The notes under the pieces: generated by a model
Database searches by the model: none
What the model saw: the letters and a program-made list of their open reading frames with translations, nothing else
Told to the model about the DNA's origin: nothing
Translations under genes and position numbers: made by a program
NCBI GenBank assembly: GCA_012034595.1
Contig: JAAUPE010000021.1
Span: forward strand, 1-62,994
Origin: Calothrix sp. CSU_2_0
GTDB taxonomy: Bacteria > Cyanobacteriota > Cyanobacteriia > Cyanobacteriales > Nostocaceae
DNA: 62,994 nt
Direction of reading: 5' to 3'
Shown: positions 27,311-36,385 of the stretch, piece by piece
How positions within the stretch are numbered: the stretch's first letter is position 1
How the letters are laid out: each line of letters opens with the position of its first letter

Positions 27311-27434
27311 TTGGTTCTAATGAGAATTATTTATTAGAAGAAACGGGGAAAGTTTGGTGAAAATCCAGCGCTGTCCCGCAGCTGTAATGAGACAAAAAAC
27401 TTGTCTCTAAGCCAGAATGCCCGTCAATAACCAC
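27311..27434 (+). promoter_or_regulatory. Cobalamin riboswitch
   Basis: Conserved elements appear in order: CGGGGAAAGTTTGGTGAAAA near 27344, ATCC, GCTGTCCCGCAGCTGTAA at about 27371-27388 (the B12-box-associated core), a variable hairpin GAGACAAAAAACTTGTCTC, then AAGCCAGAATGCCCGTC. TTGGTT at the start can pair with AACCA at the end to form P1. It ends 27 bp before the receptor ATG, so translational control is likely. A 91-codon frame (27085-27360) runs into it and is probably fortuitous. Confidence 0.92.
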
Positions 27435-27460
27435 AAAAAACGATTATCTGCGAGGTACAG

Positions 27461-29634
27461 ATGACAAATATCACATCTAATTCCCGATGGGGAATAAAGT
27501 TTGCTGTCTCTAATTTGACTGCAATCTTAGGCATATTGTCGGGAATTAATAGCACTACAGCAGTAGAAGCTCCCCAAACAGACGTTAAAATTCCAAAATC
27601 TATTTCCGAAATTGAAATTACAGAAACATCTGCTTCATCTCTGCAACCAACACATCAGGAAATATCCCAAAACACGACACCAAAAAGTGAAGCTGAACCC
27701 GATATTGAACTGGATGTCACCGAGAAACTATTAAATCAACCAGTTTTTTCACCGTTTCGTCGTGAGGGAACAGTCAAAGACTCGACTCGTCCGATTTATG
27801 TGATTACGGGTGAAGAAATGGAAGCGCAGGGTGCTAGAAGCGTTAGAGAAGCACTTAAATTTCTTCCCGGTGTACTACCAGACGGAACTGTTGGAACTGA
27901 ACCCCATGCGTTGAGCAATCAATTTATTCGTGGTTCTAATGGTGAACAGGTACTAATTTTACTTGATGGCAGACCAATCAATAACTTAGGTAGCGGTCGT
28001 TTTGACCTGTCGGAATTTACCACTAATAATATTGAGCGAGTGGAAGTGCTACCTGGTGGTGGTTCTACTCTATATGGTTCCGATGCGATCGGTGGAGTTA
28101 TCAACATCATTACCCGTCGTCCAACAAAAGACAAAATTACCACTGATGCAAAGATAGATTTTGGTTCCTATGGACTCAACCAGCAGAGTATTCAATCAAG
28201 TGGAAAAACGGGAAATATTGGTTGGGTGGTAGGTTACAACCGCACTCAAGGAAAATATAATTATCCTTTCTCAATTCCCGAAGTTAACTTCAGGGGAGTG
28301 CGGAAAAATAATGATGTTCTCTACAATAACTTCAACGTTAAATTAGAGGCAGATTTAGATAAACGCAACACCCTAACTCTATCTTCCTTATACTTAGGAA
28401 AAGAGCAAGGAGTACCAGGAGGAGTTCCCATACTCGTACCACAATTTGGTCAAGGTTCTGGTAATGTTTTGACTGATAGAAACCGGAAATATACAGACCA
28501 AGTTTTAAGTGATTTAACCTGGAATTCCAAGCTGGGAAAAGGGAATGATTCCCTATTAACAGCGAGGTTTTACACCGATTTTATCAATACTCGCTTTGAC
28601 TCTAACTCAATCACTATTCCACCTCAATTCAACAGAAGATTTGAGACAAAACAAAGTTCTTATGGTTTTCAAGGAACTCATAGCTGGCAATTCAGTAAAA
28701 ATCAAAGCGTAGTTTATGGCTTTGATTATCGGAATGTGAACGTTGCCAGTAGTGCGGTTAGATTTACTACGGGCGTTAAAACCCCTAACTATGATGATAG
28801 TATCGGACAAGGTGCTATTTTTGCCAGATATGAAATAGGCTTGATTCCTAGCATTAAGTTAAATTTAGGTTTGCGTCAAGATTTTAATACTTTAGCAAAT
28901 GCTTCAGCAACTTCACCATCGGTTGGAGCAAAATGGGATATTAGCAACTCTACAACTATACGCGCAAACTATATCAGAAACTTCCGTGTCCCAACCGTTG
29001 CTAATTTATTTAATCTTAACCCGACTAATATTGGTAATCCAAACCTCAAACCAGAAAAAGGAGATAGTTTTGATATTGGCATAGACCAAAAATTAGGCGA
29101 TATTGGTTTGTTGCGCTTAACTTTTTCCAAAATAACATATCTGACGCAATTGCCTTTAAATCTATTCGTCCAGCTATTAATGGAGTCACTGGAACTTGGG
29201 AAAATATTGGCTTAGTCGAAACTTCAGGAATTGAAGCTGCACTAAATTTACAAATTGCTAAAAATATCTATGCTTTTGTAAATTATACCGCAAATGACCC
29301 ACGCATCAAAAAAAGTTCTAACCCCGCAGAAATTGACAAGGAATTGCGATTTGCAGGTGCTGATAAATTAAACTTGGGTGTTTCCTATGAAAATCCTCAA
29401 GGTTGGTATTTCGGATTATTAATGAATTCTCTCGGTAGATATCCAACAAATAACACCAATACCGAGTCATTAGCGGGTTATACAACTTTTGATGCTAAAA
29501 CTCGAATTCCCCTAAGTCAAAAGTTTACACTTAATGCTAGTGTGGATAATATCTTTAATCAAAGATATCAATTATTTGCTGGATTTCCAGATGCAGGTAG
29601 AGTGTTCCAAATTGGCTTGAGTGCGAATTTCTAA
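27461..29634 (+). CDS. btuB: TonB-dependent cobalamin-type outer-membrane receptor (BtuB-like), frameshifted
   Basis: An outer-membrane receptor directly behind a cobalamin riboswitch. It has a signal/N-terminal region, then a plug domain (about 110-220: RPIYVITGEEMEAQGARSVR, FIRGSNGEQVLILLDGRP, ERVEVLPGGGSTLYGSDAIG, GGVINIITRRP) and a long beta-barrel. The first frame stops at 29215 after an unrelated tail. The true barrel end (SDAIAFKSIRPAING..., ending VFQIGLSANF at 29634) is in the next frame. The shift falls at the T5 run at about 29125-29129, where one more T restores a ~724-residue protein. It is a natural pseudogene or a consensus error. Confidence 0.85.
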
Positions 29635-29697
29635 TGATATGTAGAGATATTATATGTAATGTTTCTAAAACTAACCTAATATACGAGGAAAATTGCC

Positions 29698-30564
29698 ATG
29701 ATTCAATTTAACCCTTGGGTAAAACCATTAAATGAGACTAAAGCTGAACCGACTGGAAATGGTTGGCAAATTGAGTACGAATTTTTTGATTGCCAAGGTG
29801 ATGTGCTTGCTTGTTTAGCTTACACATTATTTCAAGATAATTGGCATCAAATTGGATTAGGACATCTCGAACAAGGTAGTGTTTTAGAGTTAGATTTTCA
29901 CGAAGCACCTAAAAAATGCGTTCTTTACGATGGATATCTAACTGTAATTACTCAAGGTTGGCATTTTCACTTGTGTATTGAAGAAACTTCAGGTGGTCCT
30001 AATTCTGAAACTCCACCGGAAGTAAGACAACAAAGATTGATTAGTAAAGGTGCATTTTATCGACGTATTAATCCAGAAGGAGAACCTCGCAGTTGGGGTA
30101 TTCAATTTTGGAATGGTGCGGATGAAAAAGGAATGACTATATTTTTACCTAATCCGTATATTGAAGACGAGAATTTATTACCTGATGGCAAAGCTAATTT
30201 CAGTAAATTAGCTTTTTACAATGAACTTCGGGAAATTTATGTATTAGGAATAAAGCAACTTCCTTTTACTAAAAATCCTTTTAAGTGTTCTTATATAGCT
30301 GTTTGTACTTCTGGACGTTGTTATCCTTCCCGAAAGTGGCAACCGACATTTGATGCACTTTCTGTGGCAGTCGAAAAAGCGGGAGTGGATATAGAAGTGC
30401 GAACATCTGGTTGTTTACAGGTTTGTAAATTAGGTCCGGTGGCATTTTATTCTGATGAGAAAACTTGGTACACTCGTGTGAAACCAGAAGTTGCAGAACA
30501 AATTGTCAGCGAACATTTAGTTAAAGGTAACAAGGTGACAGAATATATTTATCCACCTGTGTGA
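29698..30564 (+). CDS. Thioredoxin-like 2Fe-2S ferredoxin-domain protein
   Basis: A 288-residue two-part protein. Residues ~1-185 are an uncharacterised domain rich in Trp, Phe and acidic residues. The C-terminal ~100 residues are a thioredoxin-like 2Fe-2S ferredoxin (VCTSGRCYPSRKW near 202, then RTSGCLQVCKLGPVAFY near 238), with four Cys spaced as in that family. It sits between the riboswitch-controlled receptor and the BtuF-like lipoprotein. A reducing role in handling imported corrinoid is plausible but inferred. A palindromic hairpin follows the stop. Confidence 0.8.
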   Translation: MIQFNPWVKPLNETKAEPTGNGWQIEYEFFDCQGDVLACLAYTLFQDNWHQIGLGHLEQGSVLELDFHEAPKKCVLYDGYLTVITQGWHFHLCIEETSGGPNSETPPEVRQQRLISKGAFYRRINPEGEPRSWGIQFWNGADEKGMTIFLPNPYIEDENLLPDGKANFSKLAFYNELREIYVLGIKQLPFTKNPFKCSYIAVCTSGRCYPSRKWQPTFDALSVAVEKAGVDIEVRTSGCLQVCKLGPVAFYSDEKTWYTRVKPEVAEQIVSEHLVKGNKVTEYIYPPV

Positions 30565-30587
30565 TTTTCAGTTTTAATTTATTGTAG

Positions 30588-30607
30588 AGACGCGATATAT
30601 CGCGTCT
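30588..30607. terminator. Palindrome after the ferredoxin-domain gene
   Basis: AGACGCGATATATCGCGTCT is a perfect 20-bp palindrome followed by TTTCTCC. It lies 24 bp after the ferredoxin stop and 40 bp before the BtuF-like start, and may attenuate transcription into the transporter genes. Related to the GTAGAGACG palindrome family. Confidence 0.55.
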
Positions 30608-30647
30608 TTTCTCCATATTTATAATCAAAGGTTAGCAAAGCAAAGTA

Positions 30648-31862
30648 ATGCATAAATTACAGCATTCAAAATTTATTATTTTCATTTTCAATATATTTAT
30701 TATTTCTACATTAATCATTGCTTGTCAAAGTCCTAGATTTAATAATCCTGAAAAATCTGCTATTAATCCAGCTTGCGTGCAAGAATATGACGTGAACCGC
30801 GATTATTTCCCTAATAAGGTTAGTATTAGTCGTGCTAAAGGGTTTAGTGTGGAATATCATCAAAACTATAAAGTGATTACAATTAAAAATCCTTGGAAAG
30901 ATGCTAAAACTGGGTTTAAATATGTTTTAGTTCAATGTGGTACACCTGTACCAAAAGATATAAAAAATTCCCAGGTAATTACTGTACCCGTTAATTCTAT
31001 TATTTCTCTCTCTACAACCCATCTACCTCATTTAGGGAAACTGGGAGTAGTTGATAAATTAATTGGGGTTAGTGATACGAAAACAGTTAATACATCTGAA
31101 GTTGTAGAAAAAATTAAAACTGGAAAAGTTGCGAATGTTGGTAGCAATACCAGTGTCAATATTGAGAAAATCTTAGAATTAAATCCAGAATTAATTACTA
31201 CTTATGGAACTGGAAATACCAAAAGTGATAGTTATCCAAAGTTGTTAGAAGCGGGTTTAAAAGTGGCAATCAATGCTGAATATATGGAAGATTCACCTTT
31301 GGGTAGAAGCGAATGGTTAAAATTTACGGCTTTATTTTTTAATAAGGACAAGGAAGCAGAACAAATATTTGGAAAAGTGGCGAAGAAATATGATGCGATC
31401 GCAAAATCGGTAAAAGCTGTAAAATCACGTCCAAGTGTATTTGTGGGATTTAATTTTAAAGGTACTTGGTATATGCCAGGTGGTAATAGTTATGCTGCGA
31501 GGTATTTAAACGATGCAGGTGCAAATTATCTTTGGGGCAATGATAAGTCTTCAGGAAGTTTACCTTTGTCGTTTGAGGCTATTATTGAACGTGCAACAAA
31601 TGCTGATTTTTGGTTGAATTTTAGTCAAAAGTGGAAAAGTAAGAAAGAGGTTTTAGCGGAGGATAGCCGTTATGGTGATTTTAAAGCTGTGAAAAATGGA
31701 AATCTTTATAATAATAATTTGCGGGTAAATGCAGGTGGAGGAAATGATTATTGGGAGGGGGGAATTAGTAATCCTGATGTGGTTTTGTCAGATTTGATTA
31801 AGATTTTTCATCCGGAGCTTTTACCACAGCATGAGTTGTTTTTTTATCGTCGTGTTGAGTAA
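30648..31862 (+). CDS. Corrinoid/iron-type ABC transporter substrate-binding lipoprotein (BtuF-like)
   Basis: A 404-residue exported lipoprotein. It has a hydrophobic leader ending LIIAC (lipobox, Cys about 26), then two lobes of the type III periplasmic binding fold (VITVPVNSIISLSTTHLPHLGKLGVVDKLIGVSD, NIEKILELNPELITTY, RPSVFVGFNFKGTWYMPGG). Its position behind a cobalamin riboswitch and ahead of a FecCD permease suggests corrinoid binding. Siderophore binding is the alternative and sequence alone does not decide. Confidence 0.85.
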   Translation: MHKLQHSKFIIFIFNIFIISTLIIACQSPRFNNPEKSAINPACVQEYDVNRDYFPNKVSISRAKGFSVEYHQNYKVITIKNPWKDAKTGFKYVLVQCGTPVPKDIKNSQVITVPVNSIISLSTTHLPHLGKLGVVDKLIGVSDTKTVNTSEVVEKIKTGKVANVGSNTSVNIEKILELNPELITTYGTGNTKSDSYPKLLEAGLKVAINAEYMEDSPLGRSEWLKFTALFFNKDKEAEQIFGKVAKKYDAIAKSVKAVKSRPSVFVGFNFKGTWYMPGGNSYAARYLNDAGANYLWGNDKSSGSLPLSFEAIIERATNADFWLNFSQKWKSKKEVLAEDSRYGDFKAVKNGNLYNNNLRVNAGGGNDYWEGGISNPDVVLSDLIKIFHPELLPQHELFFYRRVE

Positions 31863-31871
31863 GTTTGAAAG

Positions 31872-32978
31872 ATGTCACAAAGAGACGCAGAGACGCAGAG
31901 TAATATGTCTATATATAAAAGTATATCAAGGTATAGTGGGAGATATTTAATAAGTGGTAAATTTATATTTTTTGCGTTGTTGATTGGGGTATTAATTCTA
32001 GCTTTTTTGTTGGATATTGCTGTTGGTTCGGTGCAAGTTCCGATTGGTGATGTTGTTAAGGTTTTGCTTGGTGGGGATGCGGAGAAGGTTAGTTGGACGA
32101 ATATTATTTTTAAGTTTAGATTACCGAAAGCGATGACTGCTATGCTTGCAGGTGCTGCTTTGGGTGTGAGTGGGTTACAAATGCAAACTATTTTTAGAAA
32201 TCCACTTGCAGGACCTTTTGTGTTAGGAATTAGTTCTGGTGCTTCGTTGGGTGTGGCTTTGGTTGTGTTGACGGCAGATGTGTCTGGTATGGGGGCTATT
32301 TTTCAAACTTTGGGTATCTTTGGTGATTTAAGTTTGGTTATTGCGTCGAGTTTGGGTGCTGCTGCTGTGCTGGGGTTGGTGTTATTTGTTGCGCGTCGTG
32401 TTCAGGATACAATGACGTTGCTAATTTTGGGGTTGTTGTTTGGCTATGGGACGAGTGCATTAGTTAGCATTTTGTTACAATTTAGCGACAGTCAAAAGAT
32501 TCAAGCATATCTGCAATGGACTTTCGGTAGCTTTGCGGGGGTGACTTGGAGACAAATGCCTGTTTTGTTGGGTGTGGTGTTGTTGGGATTGGTGGTTGCT
32601 TCTGTGTTATCGAAACCGTTGAATGTTTTGCTGGTGGGTGATTCTTACGCTTTGACTCTGGGTTTAAATTTGAAAAGAACGAGGTTTTGGGTAATTACAA
32701 GTGCTTCAATGTTAGCAGGTGCAATTACAGCGTTTTGTGGTCCGATCGCATTTTTGGGTGTGGCTGTTCCCCATCTTTGTAGAAGTATGTTTAATAGTTG
32801 CGACCATCGTATTTTAGTCCCTGCGGTGATGATAATGGGGGCAATTATGGCGTTGTTGGCTGATTTACTGTGCGTTTTACCAGGAAACCAAACACTTTTA
32901 CCGCTTAATTCGGTGACTGCATTAATTGGTACACCTGTGGTTTCCTGGGTGATTTTACGAAGGTATTATGCAAAGTAA
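31872..32978 (+). CDS. FecCD-family ABC transporter permease (BtuC-like)
   Basis: A 368-residue permease with about ten hydrophobic helices. Family motifs are RLPKAMTAMLAGAALGVSGLQMQTIFRNPLAGPFVLGISSGAS, GPIAFLGVAVPHLCRS and LPLNSVTALIGTPV. It would import corrinoid (or siderophore) across the inner membrane with the BtuF-like lipoprotein encoded 9 bp upstream. Met12 (31905) may be the real start, because the first codons (SQRDAETQSN) derive from a GAGACGCAGAGACGCAGAG repeat. The ATPase gene that usually follows is absent: a heptamer repeat and tonB come next. Confidence 0.88.
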   Translation: MSQRDAETQSNMSIYKSISRYSGRYLISGKFIFFALLIGVLILAFLLDIAVGSVQVPIGDVVKVLLGGDAEKVSWTNIIFKFRLPKAMTAMLAGAALGVSGLQMQTIFRNPLAGPFVLGISSGASLGVALVVLTADVSGMGAIFQTLGIFGDLSLVIASSLGAAAVLGLVLFVARRVQDTMTLLILGLLFGYGTSALVSILLQFSDSQKIQAYLQWTFGSFAGVTWRQMPVLLGVVLLGLVVASVLSKPLNVLLVGDSYALTLGLNLKRTRFWVITSASMLAGAITAFCGPIAFLGVAVPHLCRSMFNSCDHRILVPAVMIMGAIMALLADLLCVLPGNQTLLPLNSVTALIGTPVVSWVILRRYYAK

Positions 32979-32992
32979 TTGAAAGGTAATAC

Positions 32993-33037
32993 CATTTTGG
33001 ATTTTGGATTTTGGATTTTGGATTTTGGATTTTGGAT
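32993..33037. repeat. TTTTGGA heptamer tandem repeat
   Basis: About six head-to-tail copies of a 7-bp unit (ATTTTGG) directly after the permease gene. This low-complexity repeat marks where the expected ATPase gene is missing. Confidence 0.85.
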
Positions 33038-33144
33038 TGTGAAATATCTACTGCATAAGCTTTTCGCGACTCCATCTGTCGCAATTATTTTTCAAATTGT
33101 ATAAAAGCAAAAACTACCTTTACTCGCTTTTGCCTTATTATTCT

Positions 33145-34889
33145 TTATTCTCCCCCCTCACTAGTAGGAGCGATCGCAGGTGTGGATTCTCGACTACGAC
33201 GCAAAGCATTCCGTAACCGACTACTGCTATCTGATGACTGACTAGGTTGATTTATAACCCGTCTTCTTCTGCGAATGGGGGTTTGTTCGCTTCCTGATGT
33301 TCTCACATCGGCTGTTACTTCCCTTCTTCTCTGTCTTGGTGTTTCATTTCTAGAACTATTTTCTACATTGCGGTTTTTTTCAGAATTTCCTACCCGTCGA
33401 GGTGTTGTTTCTTCCGAATTTACCGCACTAGTCTGGGTTTGTCGTCGTAATCTACGACTTAATCGGCTACTTCTTGACTCTTCGGAACGCGAAGACGGTG
33501 TTTCCTGAGATGTTTGAGTATTTCTTTGTCTCCTTGGTGTTGTTTGAGAGACTGTATCATTACTTGCGCTGTCCAATCGTCGTTTGCGACGGGGAGTTTC
33601 CTGGGAAGAATTTTCGGAAGAAGATGCTGCTATTTGTCGCTGTTTCTCTTGTTCTGCTCGCTGCTGTTGCCGTTCGCGAACTTGACGATTGCGACGGGAA
33701 CCCTCTATGGAATACTCTGTCGCTATTTTTACTCCTTCTCTTCCGACTTCAGAAGGTTTTAACTTCCATCCCTGTGCTTGCCTAATATGTTCTTCATCTA
33801 AATCGCGATCGCACTCGAATTAACAACGCGCACTTTAGTCACATTTCCATCTTTGTCCGTATCAACTGCTACTTCGACTCTTCCTTCCGAACGCCGTCTT
33901 CTAGCGCTTTCGGAATACTTAACTTTACAATCGCGACAAGCTGCACGACCATCTAAGGAACCGTCAGGACTGCCGCTACGTCCTGGTTTTTGAATTTCTG
34001 TTGGTGGGTTTGGTTGGGTTGGTGCTGTGGATATTTCCCGTTGACGACGTTCTGAGGTTCCGGTTCTATTTCCACTTCCGGTATCATTCCCCGTACCTGG
34101 ATTATTTCCATTCCCGGTACCACTATTCCCTGTACCAGTGCCATTTCCGAAGGCAAGGGGGGAATTACCACCACCTGCTGGTTGATTGGACTCGGAAGAA
34201 CCATTGCCTGTGTTTCCGGTGTTGGCTTCACTGGCTCTGTTATCTCGAATACTGCCGAGTATATTTCTTAAATTTTCACTATTTTCTTGCGTATTCGTAG
34301 ATGTTTTTATCGGTGCGGTATTTGTTGCTACTGGTGTTGCCGGAGTTTGGGAATCTTGATTTGGTGTATTTTCTGTGGTTGTAGTTTTAATGGGTGTTTG
34401 AGATTCGACTTTTGGTTGTGGTTTTTGAGAAACTACGGTATCTTCTTTTACTGGTTGAGGTTTGGAGTTATCAATGAATTTTTGTATTGGGGTAGTTACA
34501 GATTTTTCGATTGGTTTTTCGACCTGGATTGGTTGTTGGGGAATTGGAACATTGACAGGATTGCGAGCAACAGAACTACCACCAGAGTTTCCCCCCGATG
34601 AGGTTATAATTTCTCCACCATTGTTACCAAGGGCAAGTTTTTCCTTTTCTGGCTTTTCTTGCTTCTTTTCTTCTGGTGTTAAAGGGGTTTGCTTCACTTC
34701 TGGTTCTACAAAAGTCAATTCGATTGGTTCTTCTTCCATCTCCGGTACTCTAGCCAGAAGATTGCCCACACCAGATGCTAATACGGCTACGTGCAACACT
34801 AAAGAAGCGATCGTGCTTCCTGTCAGAAACGCCTTGAGTGCTTTAAATTCTTTTTCTCGCTGCTCGATCGCAATACTGGAGAAGCTCAT
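33145..34889 (-). CDS. tonB: TonB energy transducer with Arg-rich C-terminal tail, frameshifted
   Basis: The N-terminus has a membrane anchor (KALKAFLTGSTIASLVLHVAVLASG, about 17-41). A Pro/Thr/Gln/Asn/Gly-rich periplasmic spacer (about 50-300) follows. The TonB C-terminal box begins GRVEVAVDTDKDGNVTKVRVVNSS, then this frame stops at 33798. In the adjacent frame the box continues DLDEEHIRQAQGWKLKPSEVG and KIATEYSIEGSRR. That frame runs on through a highly Arg/Ser/Gln-rich tail of about 170 residues to 33145. The break is at the HIP1 octamer 33805-33812; one extra G restores the frame. Divergent from exbB-exbD. Confidence 0.8.
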
Positions 34890-35174
34890 AAATTTAATTG
34901 ATACTTATTATGGCTAATTCTAACAGATTAAAGTAACTAGACGAAAATGTAAAGCAATAAAAATCACTAAGTTTCACAATATCTATCTCAGGTATCATGC
35001 TATTATAGTGGTTATAATTTAATGATTTCGGCAAACTTAGATTGTTTCAGTACTCAGTAATTTATTTCATTAAGTGGTGACAATTACTTGACTTGCATTT
35101 TAGTTTGTTCTACTGTTTATTGAAAAAGCATATCATTTATTTTGTAACAGTTTTCGACGATTTAGGGGTAACAG

Positions 35175-35831
35175 ATGGGAATAAGTAAATTATTTAGCTC
35201 AGGTGGCGTGGTAATGTGGCCCCTGCTAATCTTTAGTGTACTCGCGATCGCATTAATTATAGAACGGGTTCGTTTTTGGTATCGCGTCAACACTCGTCAA
35301 AGTCGGATAGTGCGGGAGGTGCTAAATCTTTATCGTCTAGAAAATGTAGTTGGTGCGTTAGATAAACTGCAAAAGAATATAGATTTACCGATTGCACGGG
35401 TTTTTCTTTCAGCATTGGAATTGGAAGAACCGAATCCAGAGGAGTTTCGTTTGGCTTTAGAAAGTGAAGCACAAGCAGAAATTCCTGTTCTCAAGAGATT
35501 TAGTAATATATTTGATACTATAATTGCCCTTTCTCCTTTGTTCGGGTTGTTAGGAACAGTTTTAGGATTGATAGCTTCGTTTGCGTCTCTGAATTTAGGA
35601 GATGTGGGAGGGACAAAAACACCAGGTGTTGTTAGTGGTATTAGTGAAGCGTTAGTGTCTACTGCATCAGGATTGGTTGTGGCGATTTTTGTGCTGTTAT
35701 TTGCGAATACATTTCGGGGATTTTACCAGCGTCAAATCGCTTTCCTCCAAGAATATGGTGGACAGCTAGAGTTGTTATACCGTCGTCGTTACGAACGTGG
35801 AGGAGAGAAGTCTTATGCGGCTACCCGATGA
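35175..35831 (+). CDS. exbB: MotA/TolQ/ExbB proton channel family protein
   Basis: A 218-residue inner-membrane protein with three helices (about 12-32, 115-140, 165-190). The ExbB/TolQ blocks are FSNIFDTIIALSPLFGLLGTVLGLIASF and GVVSGISEALVSTASGLVVAIFVLLFAN. With ExbD and TonB it forms the proton-motive-force motor for TonB-dependent uptake. It overlaps exbD by 17 bp and is divergent from tonB (285-bp AT-rich gap with no clear Fur box). Confidence 0.92.
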   Translation: MGISKLFSSGGVVMWPLLIFSVLAIALIIERVRFWYRVNTRQSRIVREVLNLYRLENVVGALDKLQKNIDLPIARVFLSALELEEPNPEEFRLALESEAQAEIPVLKRFSNIFDTIIALSPLFGLLGTVLGLIASFASLNLGDVGGTKTPGVVSGISEALVSTASGLVVAIFVLLFANTFRGFYQRQIAFLQEYGGQLELLYRRRYERGGEKSYAATR

Positions 35832-36219
35832 ACCGGATATTCCTGCACAGATAAATATTGTGCCAATGATAGATGTAATATTTGCAATTTTGACATTTTT
35901 TATTATGTCAACATTATTTCTAACCAGACAGGAAGGATTGCCTGTAAATTTACCGAGGGCAGCGACATCACAGCAATCCCAAATTCCCACTAAAATTACT
36001 GTAACGGTCGAGCAAAATGGACAGGTAAGTTTGAATAAAAAACCTATAGCTGTGGAAAATCTAACAGAACAAATAACTACATTAATGGGTACAAACCCGG
36101 AATCAGTTGTTGTAATTAATGCTGATGCGAAAGTTGAACATGGAAATATTGTCACCGTTATGGATAAAGTACGTCAGGTTAAAGGTGCAAAATTAGCGAT
36201 CGCAACTCAGAAACCTTAA
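35815..36219 (+). CDS. exbD: ExbD/TolR biopolymer transporter
   Basis: A 134-residue protein with one N-terminal helix containing the membrane Asp (INIVPMIDVIFAILTFFIMST) and a periplasmic domain (LPVNLPRA, ESVVVINADAKVEHGNIVTVMDKVRQ). That is the normal ExbD build. I chose the ATG at 35815 (MRLPDEPD), which overlaps exbB by 17 bp and matches family N-termini. An ATG at 35797 would add six residues. It works with ExbB and TonB. Confidence 0.93.
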   Translation: MRLPDEPDIPAQINIVPMIDVIFAILTFFIMSTLFLTRQEGLPVNLPRAATSQQSQIPTKITVTVEQNGQVSLNKKPIAVENLTEQITTLMGTNPESVVVINADAKVEHGNIVTVMDKVRQVKGAKLAIATQKP

Positions 36220-36268
36220 TCACAAATTAATGATTTCTAAACTGTAGCAAAACAAAGGGCTAAATGCG

Positions 36269-36290
36269 CCACCGGGGAGAATCCCCGTGG
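36269..36290. terminator. Hairpin after exbD
   Basis: CCACCGGGGA and TCCCCGTGG pair around GAA with a single-base bulge, about 50 bp past exbD. Likely the end of the exbBD transcript; a T-rich stretch follows further on. Confidence 0.5.
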
Positions 36291-36385
36291 TCACTTTCGC
36301 GCTAAAGCCAGCGTGTTTTGCTTTTTAGTTTTGGTTTCCCAGATGTGAAATCTGGTAGGCACGGTTAATTTAACTTAAAAGATGT

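Noticed and set aside
29101-29215. Programmed frameshift in the TonB-dependent receptor
   Set aside because: The T run is not in a classical X_XXY_YYZ register, and outer-membrane receptors are not known to use frameshifting; a simple indel is more likely.
34001-34601. Plus-strand frames rich in Tyr, His, Trp and Cys
   Set aside because: They are antisense shadows of the Gln/Asn/Gly/Pro-rich TonB spacer; composition is what the complement of that region must give.
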